Shown: piece by piece, positions 22,800-35,369 of the stretch
How the letters are laid out: each line of letters opens with the position of its first letter
Position numbering within the stretch: the first letter of the stretch is position 1
Assembly (NCBI GenBank): GCA_002914845.1
Contig: JXTC01000071.1
Coordinates: forward strand, 314,363 to 378,362
Reading direction: 5' to 3'
Origin: Trema orientale
Taxonomy: Eukaryota; Streptophyta; Magnoliopsida; Rosales; Cannabaceae
DNA: 64,000 nucleotides
Made by a program: the position numbers and the translations under genes
The notes under the pieces: model-generated
What the model saw: only the letters and a program-made list of their open reading frames with translations
Told to the model about the DNA's origin: nothing
Databases searched by the model: none

Positions 22800-24050
22800 T
22801 CAATCTAGTTTTTAAAAGAATCTGGATATAGTAAAACCTATTATCATGACTTTCCTTGAAAATTAATTCACAACTAATATATACACACCATCTATACCAA
22901 AAAAGTCATTCTAAAAACTAAAATTGAAACATTAAAATTTAGACTTACCAGTTGACCACAAGGCATATAAGGTAGAAGAAGCAAGGGAGGTGGCATTTCC
23001 TTCACCAAAGACATCTTGCTTGGAGACGTTTTGACTAGGACTGCTTTTGAATTCTTCGGTATATTCTCAGAAGATGTTGTATTTGTCTCTGGTAAATCAC
23101 CGCACGACGTTGATGGAGACGATGCTCGAGATTTTTTTGGGGTCTAGTCTATTTCCTCATTAGATTGAGATGGGGATGGGGATGGGGTGTTTATGGGCTC
23201 CAAGCTCTAAGCTTTCCATCGAATTGTTGAAGTCATTCTCCTCTTGTGCACAATTTGAGATTTTTTTTCCAAAGCTTTTTTTTAGGGGTTTTATGAGATT
23301 TTGTTTTTGTTTTCTTTTTTTCACCTATTTCATTTCTCATTTATGCAATGAGAATGAGTTCCAACTGGAGTGAGTTCAGGGTGAGATTCAAAGGATGTTC
23401 ATGGAGGGTGGGTTCAAGAAATGTGTCAAATTTATGAAGGTGGGTTCGAGTAGGGGTTTAAGTTGGTGGAGGATGAGGTTCGAAGGGATAGGGATTCAAT
23501 TTCATGGGGTTGGGTGTGATAGGCAATGGCCTCGAATCGATTTTTTTCAGAGATGGGGAAGAGAATGAGAGCCAGGGAGAAATGAGGAATAGGTTTTGTC
23601 AAAATAAAAGAAAAAAGGAATATGAAGATGAAGATGAAGAAAGCTTGTGTTCCTATTGGGTTTTTCTTTTGCCTTATAAAATTATTTTTTTAATTCACTT
23701 AATTTGGAGCATTTAGGTCTTTACATACTATTATTCTTTATAAGAGGTCTATTTACTCCAAATTTTTTCGATAAGGTCCAGTGTCTAAGGCTATGTTTTG
23801 CAAGATGGAGGGAGAATCGAAGGGATGACGTGTCTAGAAAAGAGAGAGAATGTGATAGAGGGAGAGAATAATAAGAATCCTTTAAATTATTTGGTGAGAA
23901 GAATGAAGAGTAAGAAGGATATAGAGTGTTTATCTATAAAATTACTATACTACCCACTTAATGATTTTTTGAATAATAATTCTAGAGGCTATATTGAATA
24001 ATTCATTTTTTTTCCCTCTTCCTCCTCTCTGATCCTTCCAACTATGAAAG
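22800..24050. other. No gene seen
   Basis: Only short open frames without recognisable similarity. It includes T-rich and GAAGAT-rich stretches (about 23620-23645). A segment at 23780-24050 has loosely inverted purine-rich ends and could be a decayed MITE. Confidence 0.4.
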
Positions 24051-24059
24051 GATAAAATA

Positions 24060-25300
24060 TGGTCGACCCAGAGAGAGTGTCAGTACGATTTTGTGTGTGT
24101 ATAAATATTAACCGTAAGTGCACGAGTCGCATACAAATAATAAAGTGATAAATATAGAGTTGTCGATCCTATAAGTATGGTTATTTATTTCGTTGCTAAT
24201 TATCACGATTATCGTAATCTAACTTTATCTAGGTAACAAAACTAATTGATTACAAAATTAAATAAATGGAATTATAAATATAATTACATATATATATATA
24301 TATATATATTGAAACTTTTATAGACAAATGTACTAGGAACTTAACTTCACTTTATTATTTTTAAAATCTCATATTAAGCAATTGCTAGTTGGTTTCACAC
24401 AATATGTTAATCAAGGGATTCAATTTAACCTCATTATCTCTCTGAGTGTCAAATGAGATTATACGCATGAATATCCAAGTCAATATCCCTATCTAACTTG
24501 TCTATTCACATATTCATTAAGTTTAGCCCTTAATTTAGCAATTAAGATGTCAATCTCTTCCCAGTCTCATGACAATCTAAATCCTAAGGTGATTATCTAG
24601 GAATCGATCTCCTCCCAGTCTCACGATAACCTAGACTATGTTTCTCAATTCTAGACTATGAAATCGATCTCTCCCAAGCATCAACACAACAATCTAATAT
24701 ATATCAACTAATATATTGGCCACATACATTAAAAACACTAAGTGTAGAAAAACATAAATGAATTAACAATGAAACACAAACTAACAATTAACAAAATACT
24801 CAAATCATAGTGCAAACAAAACTATGTTAAGTCCTAGCATATGAAATCTAGCTCAACATAGATGAATCCATTACTAATCTTAATATAAAATCCATAAATA
24901 AAAATATAGAATTCTCAATACAAATTTCAATCAAGATTAGGAAAGAGTAAAAGAAAGAGAAAATTCTTTGTGGAGATGAACTTCAAGCATTTAATCCTTC
25001 AAGAATCTCTTCCAAGCATCTTTAAGAGATCTCTAACTCCAAGCCCTTTTCTCTCTTAGAATTCTTGGTGCTTCTCTCTAATTTTCTCCTCTAGCCTCTT
25101 CTCCTTTTGCCTCCTCCATCTCTTGGGATTTTAACTCTCAAAATCCCTCAAACATCGCCGCCAAATAATGACCATTCGATCAAAAAGGATCAAGGGCTCA
25201 AAATAAGTCCGAGAAGCTCAAAAATCAGCTTGTATAGTGCCTGGGAAGAGTGGTCGTGCAACTCCCTTGCACAGTCGCGCAATAGCCTCCTTAATGAAGA
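24060..25300. repeat. Non-coding LTR-retrotransposon-derived sequence (probable Gypsy)
   Basis: The phrase AAGTGCACGAGTCGCATACA, followed by AATAAAGTGATAAATATAGAGTTGTCG, and later CTCTTCCCAGTCTCATGAC and GCACAGTCGCGCAAT are wording I associate with Gypsy-type LTR or untranslated regions common in plant genomes. No LTR pair or coding domain is visible. It contains a TA run at 24287-24310. Confidence 0.4.
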
Positions 25301-28269
25301 GAAAAAAAAAAAAAAAAACATCAAAATCACAAAACATCCAATTCCCTATTTTTATAGATAATATTATTCCTAAAAAATAAACACACAAATAAAAACAAAA
25401 AGTATAAAACGAAATTAATTTTTTAGTTAAAAAACTTATCTTTTTAAAATAAAAATTATATGTAAAATCAAAATCCTTATTCCTCATCTTATTTAGTTTA
25501 TCATCTATACTTAGTTATACAAATTGAATTTTGTAATTGATCTATTAATATTTATGGCATAATTTCATATAAATATACTATATAAGATAAGTTTGATAGG
25601 TGGGCTAAGAAATAAAATTTTATTGATTAATTCTATGATCTTAGTGTAAATTGACCTAAATTTAAGTCAAAAGAGGTGGCTCTATAGGTATTTTTAAGTC
25701 AATTTACAATAAGATTTTTTTTTTTTGTAAATAGCAATTTAATTAGAAAGGAGTGAGAAAAAAAATAGGCGTCGCAATAGAGCCTTTTTTTCGTATTACT
25801 CAACCACAATTAATTCGATCTCCAAAATAATAATAATAATAATAAACCACAATTAATTCTCCTGGGTTTTACTTTTACAACACTGCACTTTCTTTTGTCC
25901 TTGAAATTATGGGCTTTGTCTTGGCAAAAGTCTCAAGTCAAGTTGGTCCAGGCCTTTTCCAATAAATTAGTTCAATCATGTTCATGCCAATACTTGGTTG
26001 AAATTGAACAACATTAGAGTTTTTTTAGAGGAATTTACCAAGGGGTTCCTAACGCTTCTACCTACAAAAACAAAAAAATAATTACAAAAATAAGGTGTGT
26101 CAGATATTTATCTTATTTCTATATCGCTTTGTATCATTTTTAAAAAATATTTTAGAAAATATCATTTTTTAAGAATGGTTACTAGTTATTAGTATTTGAA
26201 AACTGGTTATTGGTTATCAGTTATCAATTATATACCAGTTATAAATATCTTTAATTATTAGTTATCAGTATTAAAAAACTAGTTATCGGTTATAAGTTAC
26301 TATTTTAGAAAAAAAATAATTTTTTTTTCCTAAAAATGCTTTAAAAATTGGTATTTTTCTAAAACAATATGGTAGGGAATCAAGAAAAAATTGATCCCAC
26401 CGTATATTTCTAACTTCTTTTAGAGGAAACTAGGTGGGATGGGATGTTCTTTTTTGGCATCTTGTGTAAGTATATATATACCCCTTTTTAAAAATTTTAA
26501 CATTTATATTCTTTTTAGAATGTTTTTAAAGTAATTTTACTAATCTGCCCAAAAATGAAGAAGAAAACTACTTGGTGAGAAACTATTTTCCTCATAATTT
26601 CCTGAGAAACAAACAACTTCAAAAATACTTTACAAATTCAATTTTGAGGTAGTCTAGACTGTGGAGTCTCACTGCGACTGGAGATCTGGAACAATCCGGC
26701 AATGGCATGAATTTTTTCCCGGCGCATTAGATGGTCTCTAACGATGGTTTCAAAATTTTCAAAGGCTCTTAATAAGAGAATCCGTGAATGCACTCTTGTT
26801 TTAAGGCTTACTAGCTAGTCAAAATTTCCTAATATAATCAAGCAAAACCGCAAGTCTTCATTGCTATCAGCCAACAACTCATCCTCCACCCCTGCTACGC
26901 CCTTCTCTGCCTCAGAAACTCTAGGAAACGACACCATCTCCTAAAACGACAGAAATGTGAAAACAACGACAATATCATGTAAAAATGAAGAATAACTCGT
27001 GTGAACGAAAAAAGACAGATGAAGAAAAGGTACTATACTAAATAACAGCAACAGTTATAAAAATGATTACAGATGTTGCAAAAAAAAAAAACGACAATAT
27101 TTATTTAAAAAACGAAAACAACTTTTGAGAGGGAAAAATGGAAAAAAAACAAAAAAATAAAAGAGTATAGAAAAGCAAAAACTTCAAGGAACGACGACAT
27201 GGCTTTTTTTTTTTGTTTTTTTTTTTTGAATGGGACGACATAACACAAGTTGTTTAATTCATACATGCAAAAAAAATCCTAATAAAATGCACTCCAAAAT
27301 ATTTAATTCAACAAAATAAACAAACCTTAGGACACAATCTCCAACAATTGAAACGAGAGCTTATGAAAAAATTCATGACTGAGAGGTGAATACCTATCAC
27401 TATAAAAGCACCTACTTGTTAAAATCACATTTAGAATTAGAACATACGTACTCACCTGTTTTGTATGCCATTTTTCTCGCAGTATCCAGAGATGGCCTTT
27501 TCACATGCCAAGATATCGCATCTATTTGTCGTCCAGGGATTTTAATTTATTTTTTATTCGACGTAACTATGACACAAGTTTACTCCATAGGGTAGCTTAT
27601 GAGTGTGCTTTCTGTCAGTCATGGGCAGAAAAGTTTTTAACTCTCGATGATATAAAATACTTAAATTATATAATGGCCAAGTTTTGGGTTAAACGTCTTG
27701 GATTCATCTTGGTTCTAGGCAAATATCAATGTGGTTTCACGTTTATAGTTGTGCAAAAAAATATCCTGAAGTTTGAATATTCTACAATTTAAATTCTGAA
27801 TTTTGAACTCTGTAAAATAATACTCTGAAATTAAGAAGTTCTGAAAATTAATACTCTGGACAGATTTTTTGACCAATTTTAGGAACGAAAAAACAATAAT
27901 ATCCTCTATTAAAACTAAATTAATCCATATTATTAATCTTAATTTTGAGGATATTATTGTATTTTATCAGTTACAAATCAACACAGGGTATTAATTTTCA
28001 AAAATTCGTAATCTCAATGTATTATTTTGTAAAATCTAAACTTCAGAGTTTAAATTGCAGAACATCCAAGAGTATTTTTTTTGCAACTATCCCTTTATAG
28101 TTTATACATATTGTACGCGGGCAAAGCCCTTTATTTTAGGTCTTGTTTATTTTGTTCCCTTTGTAATTTTATACAAGTGAATTGGTTTGTTATTTATCGT
28201 TCACGACCTATATATGTCTTAAGAGGAAGGAAACTAAACCTTCTCTTTCTATTATAACGTGAAGGCAAT

Positions 28270-28320
28270 GGCACCCAGGATTGTTTTTTCCTTTTTTTTT
28301 TGAACTCGGCACCCAGGATT
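28270..28320 (-). mobile_element. Tail-only retroposon footprint with 13-bp target duplication
   Basis: GGCACCCAGGATT occurs at 28270-28282 and 28308-28320. Between them lie only 25 bases, almost all T on plus, that is a poly(A) tail on minus preceded by GAGTTC. This looks like a LINE or SINE insertion truncated to its tail. Confidence 0.65.
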
Positions 28321-28994
28321 CTTATTCAGGGGTATAACATAAAAATTTTGTATAAAATTAAAACACAAAAACTACAAGTCAAATGAGAGGTTAGAGATTT
28401 AAATACTAAAAAATAAAAGTTCGGGACCTAAATGCTAAAGACACTAAAAATTGAGGACTTTTGTTGTCAATTACCCAAACTATAACTAAATAAGTACAAA
28501 TTTGAAGTGCAGACAGGGTATACATATCTATAAATTTACAAAAAGCTAAATAAAAAATCACAAACAAAAAAAAAATAAAATTTGAGAAGGGGCACTTGCC
28601 CACCCTTACCATGATGTGCGTCTGCCCCTGAAGGCAGCCCTACAACTTGCCAAATGAGCCAAATGAGCTTAAAGAGGAGAAGTGGATGGGTGAGGTCGAT
28701 GGATTTGTAAGATAGTTATTCCATTCCAAAGAAAATTTGACACTCATTTGGTAGGAGAGATATTTTTCTTCCTGTTTTGGGCTTATACGAATTTTTTCAA
28801 AGATATTTTTTAGAAACACATTTTCCAACCTAATATTTAGATTCTCTTTTTAAAAATATCATTTCCAAAACCAAACAGGCCCTTAACTACTTCAATTGAT
28901 ATTTTATCTTTATTATATTATTAATTTCGGTAGTTGTAATTCAACTCCATCCCTTAACTAAGACGCCTTAAGACAACTTTTGAAGACTTTTATT

Positions 28995-29135
28995 TTTTGA
29001 GTGGGACTTTTGAAAGCTATTTTGCGCATTCCATCCAATACTTCTTCATTTATATATTTATTTATTTATTTTTTGAGTGGGACTTTTAAAAGCGATTTCG
29101 CTCTTTTCATCCAATACTTCTTTTTTATCATTTCT
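28995..29135. repeat. 76-bp tandem duplication
   Basis: TTTTTTGAGTGGGACTTTT..CATCCAATACTTCTT occurs at about 28995 and 29071 with scattered differences. Confidence 0.75.
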
Positions 29136-29559
29136 CCTTTAGTCGTTTTTCTCTTGTACACTGTTGTCACATGTTCTTTGTATCCTCTCCTTTTTCTTCT
29201 ATACCTAAATGGCCTATTATTCGTTAATTAATTTGTCTTGGAGTGAGTTGGTAGGATAAAGAAATGGATGAAAAGATAGAGGTAAATAGATTAACGTTTG
29301 ATTGTTGGTTGATAGGAAGAATGTTAGGAAGGAAGATCTTATACAATTATTGCAAATTTTTACTTTTTTTAATCTTGGAAAAATTTAGAAGAGAATTTTA
29401 CATTCTAGTAGTAGAATAGTTAGTGTAAGTACTTATGGTACAATTAAAACCTTTCCCTAGTAACCATAATATGGAGGTTCTTCCATTTACATTCTTTGCA
29501 CTTCACTAGAGGTTACTAATATTAATTTGAGCTGACTTGGGAGGACCATGGTTCGTTTT

Positions 29560-29990
29560 TTTACCAAATTCCAAACCTTTTGGCCTTTCGGGGAACCGCT
29601 GCATGGCTGGGGGAGGTGTTCCCTTGGCGGCGGGGGTCTCTTAATTATTAGTGTCCTATTAATCCAATAATAGCGAAAAGTGACCCGTCTGGACTTTTAT
29701 CTTCTAACTAGAGGCGCACGAAGCAAACTCATTTCGCCACGGGCCCAGATACGCCACTCGGGTCGCTTTCACATGCCCTTTTCTATAAAAAGGTGATGGG
29801 CTTGTTGAATGGCACTAGCTACTGAAGCTGTCGCATTATGGGTGGTTCTTCGAGCAAGGGTTCTAGAAAATGACCCCTTGTTCTTCTATTTCTCATCTAT
29901 TTTCAGAATCCACTAATTCTTCCTTCAGTCTAGGGACGCATTATATCCCTCCAGACTCCAGTCCTCCTCCATCATTTTGAATTGTCCCCT
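29560..29990. other. GC-richer island of unknown origin
   Basis: Visibly richer in G and C than its surroundings (GGCGGCGGGGGTCTC, GCCACGGGCCCAGATACGCC, CGGGTCGCTTTCAC), with TATAAAAAG at 29786. A tiny frame MGGSSSKGSRK (29837-29872) follows but ends at once. On minus a short frame reads SVASAIQQAHHLFIEKGM. It could be an organelle-derived (mitochondrial) insertion, a promoter with first exon, or a fragment of a GC-rich element. I cannot decide from sequence alone. Confidence 0.35.
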
Positions 29991-30088
29991 TTGTTCATTT
30001 TTGTATATGATCTTAACCGTCTATTTCATCGAAGGCACTGGTATGTGACAATAAATATGGTATGTATTGTCACTGCTACATGCTCTCT

Positions 30089-30119
<31 letters not shown>

Positions 30120-31028
30120 ACAAAAAACGGATTTTCTTAGTTCAATAATACAAGTGGAAGTCATTTTAACATGAGTCGATTATAATCTCAACTGGCTTCT
30201 TTATTAGGAAAACGATGACCTTTCATTTCGAACTCCCGTTTGTCTATGTCTATTACTGCTTGATATCATTTGAACCTTGACAAAACTTTGTCCACACGTC
30301 ATGGAAGATATGTCTATAGTCGACAATTTGTCTTTTTGTTATGGCCATAGAGTAGACTTAGAAGCTTGAGGCATAATTTATTTATGTTGTAAACAATTAA
30401 TTTTATTTGGATATTCATTATATATGGAAAAATATCAGTTAGACATGGTTAATGGATTGTTAAACCAAATATAATCCTAAAATCTATCATGCCAAATTAT
30501 CAAGGAAAGAATATTTTGTTGAGAGAAAATCAGCGACTAACTTGAATCCATTGTGTTTGACAGCAAAGGATATGATCACGTAAGCGAAGCAATGAAATCG
30601 AGCCTCAAAGTAGAAGATCTTGCACAACAGAATACTCTATGTATACTCAATGAGATCTCTCTCTGTTAATAGAGGCAAAGGAGAAGAGCACACATTCTAT
30701 TTGGCTTGGGGACACAAATCCTAATAGTTATGTCCTTATATACTGACAGCCAATAGAGAATCCATCAATCCTTATTAGATCTGTTTTAGGTAACCACACA
30801 TGACAAAGCTCATATCAGTTAGTAATTTTCTGAGCCCATAATTAGATCACTCAATTAGTCCCACTTAATAGACAATACTAGTTTATATAATTACTAATGT
30901 GTAGCCCACATATGAAATATATATATATATATATAACCCATCAATATCATGAAAAGAAGACAAAAGATTGAAAATGCATTAATTAGATCTATCTTTAAAG
31001 ATATCATTAAAGATATTATGGAGATTTA
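29990..31028. other. No gene seen
   Basis: AT-rich, with TA microsatellites at 30093-30118 and about 30918-30936. No coding signal. Confidence 0.5.
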
Positions 31029-31416
31029 TGTTAGGAAATAGATAAAAAATAATTATGCTACTTGTAAATTTTAATTATTTCTCTAGGTCTGTAAATAGAC
31101 CATTCCATTTGTATAATGATACGGGTAAGAAAATCAATTGTAAAGAAAAATAAAGAGACGAAAGTTATTTATCTAGTTTTTATGTTCTAATATTGTCTAT
31201 AGTTATACAATCTATAATTTACATATATTTATAAAACGTTATTAGCATGATAACTCTGTTCATCTCCTGAAGGTATAATTTTTCGATAATTTATATATAA
31301 CTTGCTTTATACTATGCCTTCGTTTATGTTCTGTATTATATACTTTTATTGTTGCTTATCTAAATTTATATTATCTATATTGTTATAATCACATAGTCTT
31401 CTTTACACACACATAC

Positions 31417-31419
<3 letters not shown>

Positions 31420-31470
<51 letters not shown>
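31420..31470. repeat. TA dinucleotide microsatellite
   Basis: Long uninterrupted AT/TA run, one of several in the window. Confidence 0.9.
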
Positions 31471-31473
<3 letters not shown>

Positions 31474-32304
31474 ACTCTAATCGTATAACATGCTTTGTTG
31501 CTATTCTATAGTACAATACCTGACTAGAGTCTCAAAGATTTAGATAACGATTTTTTGAACCTTACACCTTTTCAATTTTTTTTTTCATTTATGCACACAT
31601 AATGATAAAAGGTCATATGAAAATTGTAACATGTACATATATAAAAATATATAATACAAAATATATATATATACACTATTTATACTTGATGTCATTTGTA
31701 CTAGATCTTTCCTCCATGCTGTTATTATGGATATTATAACTATTATGATTATTATTGATATTTGTATATGCATATATAAATAAATAATTTTAATTTCTTC
31801 TATATGATTTTATATGTGGCTAAATAAATAAATAAGGAAAAAAAAAAGAATGACTTTTGTTCTTTTACCCCTGATAAGATAATCATTTTAGTTTTTATAT
31901 AACATTCCTTCTATATAAAGTTTTAACATAACCTAAGTCATTAATCTATAATTGTATATGATTATATATTTATGTAAATTATATTTAACACATATTTATA
32001 GTTGATTATGTCCCATTAATATTCCTATTCTAATTAATGTATGTGTATTATATTAAATTTGGTCAAATTGCATATTTTATTTCTTGTAGCAGTTTAAAAT
32101 ATTTACCATGTGAATATACTTCAATCAATATTAGAATGAATTTTAATTATTACCGTATGTTTATACTTTAGTTTTCTCTAAATGTAATACATGCACGACC
32201 AATACTATATTTATGCATATAAAGACAATCAAATAATTCTGATTTAATTTTTCTTTGCATACACATTAATATTGTTACATTTTTGTTACATATTAGGATT
32301 TGCA

Positions 32305-33255
32305 ATGTCGAACATTACAAAGCTTGAGTTTGATATATCGACACAAAATTTTCTAGATATATTGGGTCCTTGATGTCGAAATTCATTTGGCAGCCAAAAA
32401 TCTTGGTGAGACAATTATAGAAGGAAATGAAGCATCCTCATAGGACCGCACTAAGGCAATGATATTTCTTCGTTATCATATCCATGAGGGATTGAAATAT
32501 AAATAGCTCACTATGAAAGATCCACTTGTCCTCTGGCAAAATCTAAAGGATCGTTTTGACTACCTTGTAACTGTAATACTGTAAAAAATTCGCAATGACT
32601 GGATTCACCTGCATTTGCAGGATTATAAAATAATGGGCGAGTATAACTCCATACAGTTTAGAATTACTTCTCAATTAAAGTTATGCGGAGAACCAATCAG
32701 TGAAAGAGATATATTAGAAAAATCATATTATACTCTCTATGCATCAAATGTGATTTTACAGCAATAAAATCGAGACCGAATTTATAAAAAATTCTAAATT
32801 AATATCATGCCTCCTTGTTGCTATACAAAATAATCAACTCTTGATGAAACATTATGAGTCTCGCCCAACTGGTTTAGCTCCATTTCCTGAAAGTGAATAC
32901 GACATATGTTGATTCTATTTTACTCCTTGAAATGAATAAAACAAATGACAAACCTAACTGTAGTCGTCGCCAACAATGAGACCATAGTCGTGGGCGTATA
33001 CTTGGTCATAGTAAAAATAATACTTAGTATCATAGTGGCTATAATGCCTATTCCCTAAATTTCAAGAAAAAGGGAAATGATGATAAAAGGAACCAAAAAA
33101 AAAAAAAAGAAGAAAAATAAAGAAAATGTCTGCTATAGATGTAAAATAATTGGACATTGGGAGCATACTTGTCGTATACCTAAATATCTTACTGATCTAT
33201 ACGAAGCATCAGCGAAAGAAAATAGGGGGAAAGTCATAGAAATAAGTTTTACATG
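32305..33255 (+). pseudogene. Copia gag (UBN2 type) with zinc knuckle, decayed
   Basis: Pieces of gag in shifting frames, ending in a well-kept zinc knuckle (C-x2-C-x4-H-x4-C) and KYLTDLYEASAKENRGKVIE. More than ten stops. It is the only coding part of the fragment at 31029-33255. Confidence 0.7.
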
Positions 33256-34317
33256 ATTTACAGTTACTTATTAAACTTTATTATTTCTATTATTAGGGAT
33301 TTTGGATATATGTCTTGCATATTTTGTAAGATTTTTCCTTATAGATATGTGGCACACGTCCTCGAGAGTAGGTGTTAGCAAAATATTTTACATTTTAAAG
33401 CCTAATATGCTAAAACTTTATTTGAATATATTTTAGTTTTTTTATATCTTTTATTAAATTATATTTCAAGTAAATTTCAGCTAAAATTATAATTTTCAAT
33501 AAATTTACTTCAATGTAGTAGTTTTTTTTTTTTTTTTAAATATAGTTACATTTTTAAAAAGATTCGGGCTAACATATGATTTTTATTGATTCAATATAAC
33601 AGTTCCAAATAGGGACCTCAATATACAATAGAGAAACCATTTCCTGATGAGAACTCCCCAAAATTGTCTTGTACCAAATTGAATGGTAAATGATTTGAAA
33701 AATGGTATACTAATGTAATAACAAGGATTGTGAATACAAAACTGGTTCCACCCCACTCCATTGACATCTCTATCGCTTAACATTTTTTTTTTTTTTTGAA
33801 AGGCTCCTTAAGGGAAAAAAAATTAATGATTAGCCAAATTGACTTGAAGAACAGTATAAGCTTCTAAAGAATAATAGAAATATCCTTCAAGAGAAATCCA
33901 GTTTCACCCAAACCTAAACAAGAGTGTGGGCTATCATACTCTTGCTACAAGAAATATGATTAAACATACCACCTTCTACTTGTTAAAAAAAAAAAATCCA
34001 AGCCAATTCTTAGAGTCATTAATTCAACTTGCATAGTTGGCAAAACTCGTTCAAGACATCCATCGATAAACACCACAACAATCCTCTCTTCAAGGCGTCT
34101 ATAAGTAAAGATACTATAGTCTAATCCGAGTCACGAATTATAAAGCTATAACTCGCCAACCTTAGCGACTCCAGAAGACGATCTTTGACATTGTGAAATC
34201 TTCTAAATTTGGATCTTAAAAGCTTTAGATCTAAAAGAATAACAACAAAACAAAACACACACAAAAAATAGTAGAAAACTGTCTCTCTATATCTGAATAA
34301 AAACATGCATTTTTTTC
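33256..34317. other. No gene seen
   Basis: AT-rich, with poly(T) runs at about 33525 and 33783. No recognisable coding or structural element. Confidence 0.5.
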
Positions 34318-34502
34318 TAAAAAAAAAGTGGTATTTAACTAGTGACCTCCACTTATTATAAATTAGAAGAAAATACATACTACCCAATCTCCACCCCACT
34401 CTATTGAGGATCATAGATTTTCACGCTTACCCCCGGTGTGACTCGAACTCATAACTGAGATCACATATAGTGGGTACTATTACCACTGAGCCAACCCACT
34501 TC
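34318..34502 (-). mobile_element. tRNA-derived SINE, copy 1
   Basis: Read on minus it begins GAAGTGGGTTGGCTCAGTGG (A-box-like TGGCTCAGTGG) and has a B-box-like GAGTTCGAGTCAC about 45 bases later. It then continues with a body ending GGTCACTAGTTAAATACCAC and a homopolymer run. The same order of blocks occurs in the plus-strand copy at 38246-38437, which defines a family. SINEs are transcribed by RNA polymerase III from these internal boxes and moved by LINE enzymes. Confidence 0.75.
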
Positions 34503-35015
34503 ATCAATGGTACAGATCTAGTAAAATAGCCTAGAAATAATCCAAACCAGCACAAATCTATATCTAGGTATACTAAAAGCACTATAAATCTAGATGTAGG
34601 TGGACAACCAGGGACATAGCTAGGATTTTTATTTAGCGGGGGCTAAACCATATTTTATCTATTTTGGGGGAACTATTCTGTATTTTTCTATTTTTTGGTG
34701 GGTGCTACATATATAATTTTTACTAAAAAAATTATAAATATATGTAAATTATTAAGCTTTTATAAAGGAATGAGAAAATTGAATAAGGGCTTAACACCTT
34801 AAACCCCACTAGCCATAAACCCCAGTAGCCATAAAGTGGTTCCGTCTCTATAGATAATTACATTCACAAATGAAATGATTATTTGGAAATAATTTTTTAA
34901 AAAAAAAGATAAAATAAGAAAAATTCATACAAAAAAAAAAAAAGAAAATCCGCGATAAAACAGAGCACATTTTAAGAGAGAAAAAAAAATGAATCCATCT
35001 TTCAAAAAAAAAAAA

Positions 35016-35369
35016 GGTCCGTTTGGTTTGCTTATTTGAATGAGTGTATTTGAATGGAAATTGTGTAATGTATTATTATAATTGGAATGGGAGACATTTG
35101 AATGGAAAAAATAGTGTATTGTAATTAGAATGAGAGCATTGGAATGGACCATTCAAAAATACCTCCTCCCCTCTATTCTCATTTAAGATACAAAAAAACC
35201 ATTTCAATGGTTAACTTTTTGGATGGACCATTTGAATAGAAAAACTGAATTGTTGAAACAAACACACATTCTAAAAGATCATTTGAATGAAAAAACTGAA
35301 TTATTGAAACAACACATTTAAATAGATTTTTCATTCCAATGGAATGGAATGATTGAAACAAAGGGGGCC
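35016..35369. mobile_element. MITE, probable PIF/Harbinger (Tourist-like)
   Basis: Ends are GGTCCGTTTGGTTT.. and ..AAACAAAGGGGGCC, imperfect inverted repeats of the GGNCCNTTTG type. The 354-bp body is non-coding and full of ATTTGAATG/CATTC motifs. Flanking bases are A-runs on both sides, so the 3-bp target duplication cannot be verified. Confidence 0.6.

Larger units (their letters stand above)
19370..22800. mobile_element. MULE-like element remnant with repeat-rich flanks
   Basis: A fragment resembling the N-terminal region of MuDR-type transposases (19820-20458) sits between two stretches (19380-19690 and 20570-22790) crowded with CTAGAC, GTCTAG, TCGAC and GTCGAG motifs. I place the element limits only by where these motifs stop. 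No clean terminal inverted repeats or 9-bp target duplications were found, and no transposase catalytic domain is present. Confidence 0.5.
25300..29560. other. Gene-free AT-rich stretch with small insertions
   Basis: No supported gene; the longest frames (for example 27386-27792) show no recognisable domain. Small features in it: T-rich tail-only insertions near 27205-27230 and 28283-28307, and a 76-bp tandem duplication at 28995-29135. A GGGGCAAGTGCCC-like end near 28590-28630 resembles a common plant interspersed repeat. Confidence 0.5.
31029..33255 (+). mobile_element. Copia-type gag-only fragment with probable 5' LTR
   Basis: A TGTTAGGAAATAG start at 31029, TA-rich leader and AAACGTTATTAGCATGATAA at about 31234 look like an LTR end and the CGTTATCAGCACGA primer site seen in one plant Copia group. 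From ATG 32305 a decayed gag follows with many stops and frame changes: MSNITKLEFDIS, LISCLLVAIQNNQLLMKHYE and SRPTGLAPFPE. A CCHC knuckle CYRCKIIGHWEHTC sits near 33130. No protease, integrase or reverse transcriptase follows and no 3' LTR was found. A long TA run lies at 31420-31470. Confidence 0.65.

Noticed and set aside
23780..24050. Possible MITE with purine-rich inverted ends
   Set aside because: The end match is loose and no target duplication could be found.
27386..27792. Overlapping frames of 69 and 95 codons
   Set aside because: No recognisable domain, no splice context, AT-rich composition like the surroundings.
34613..34860. GGGGGCTAAA-type interspersed repeat
   Set aside because: Looks like a common plant repeat end but no boundaries could be fixed.
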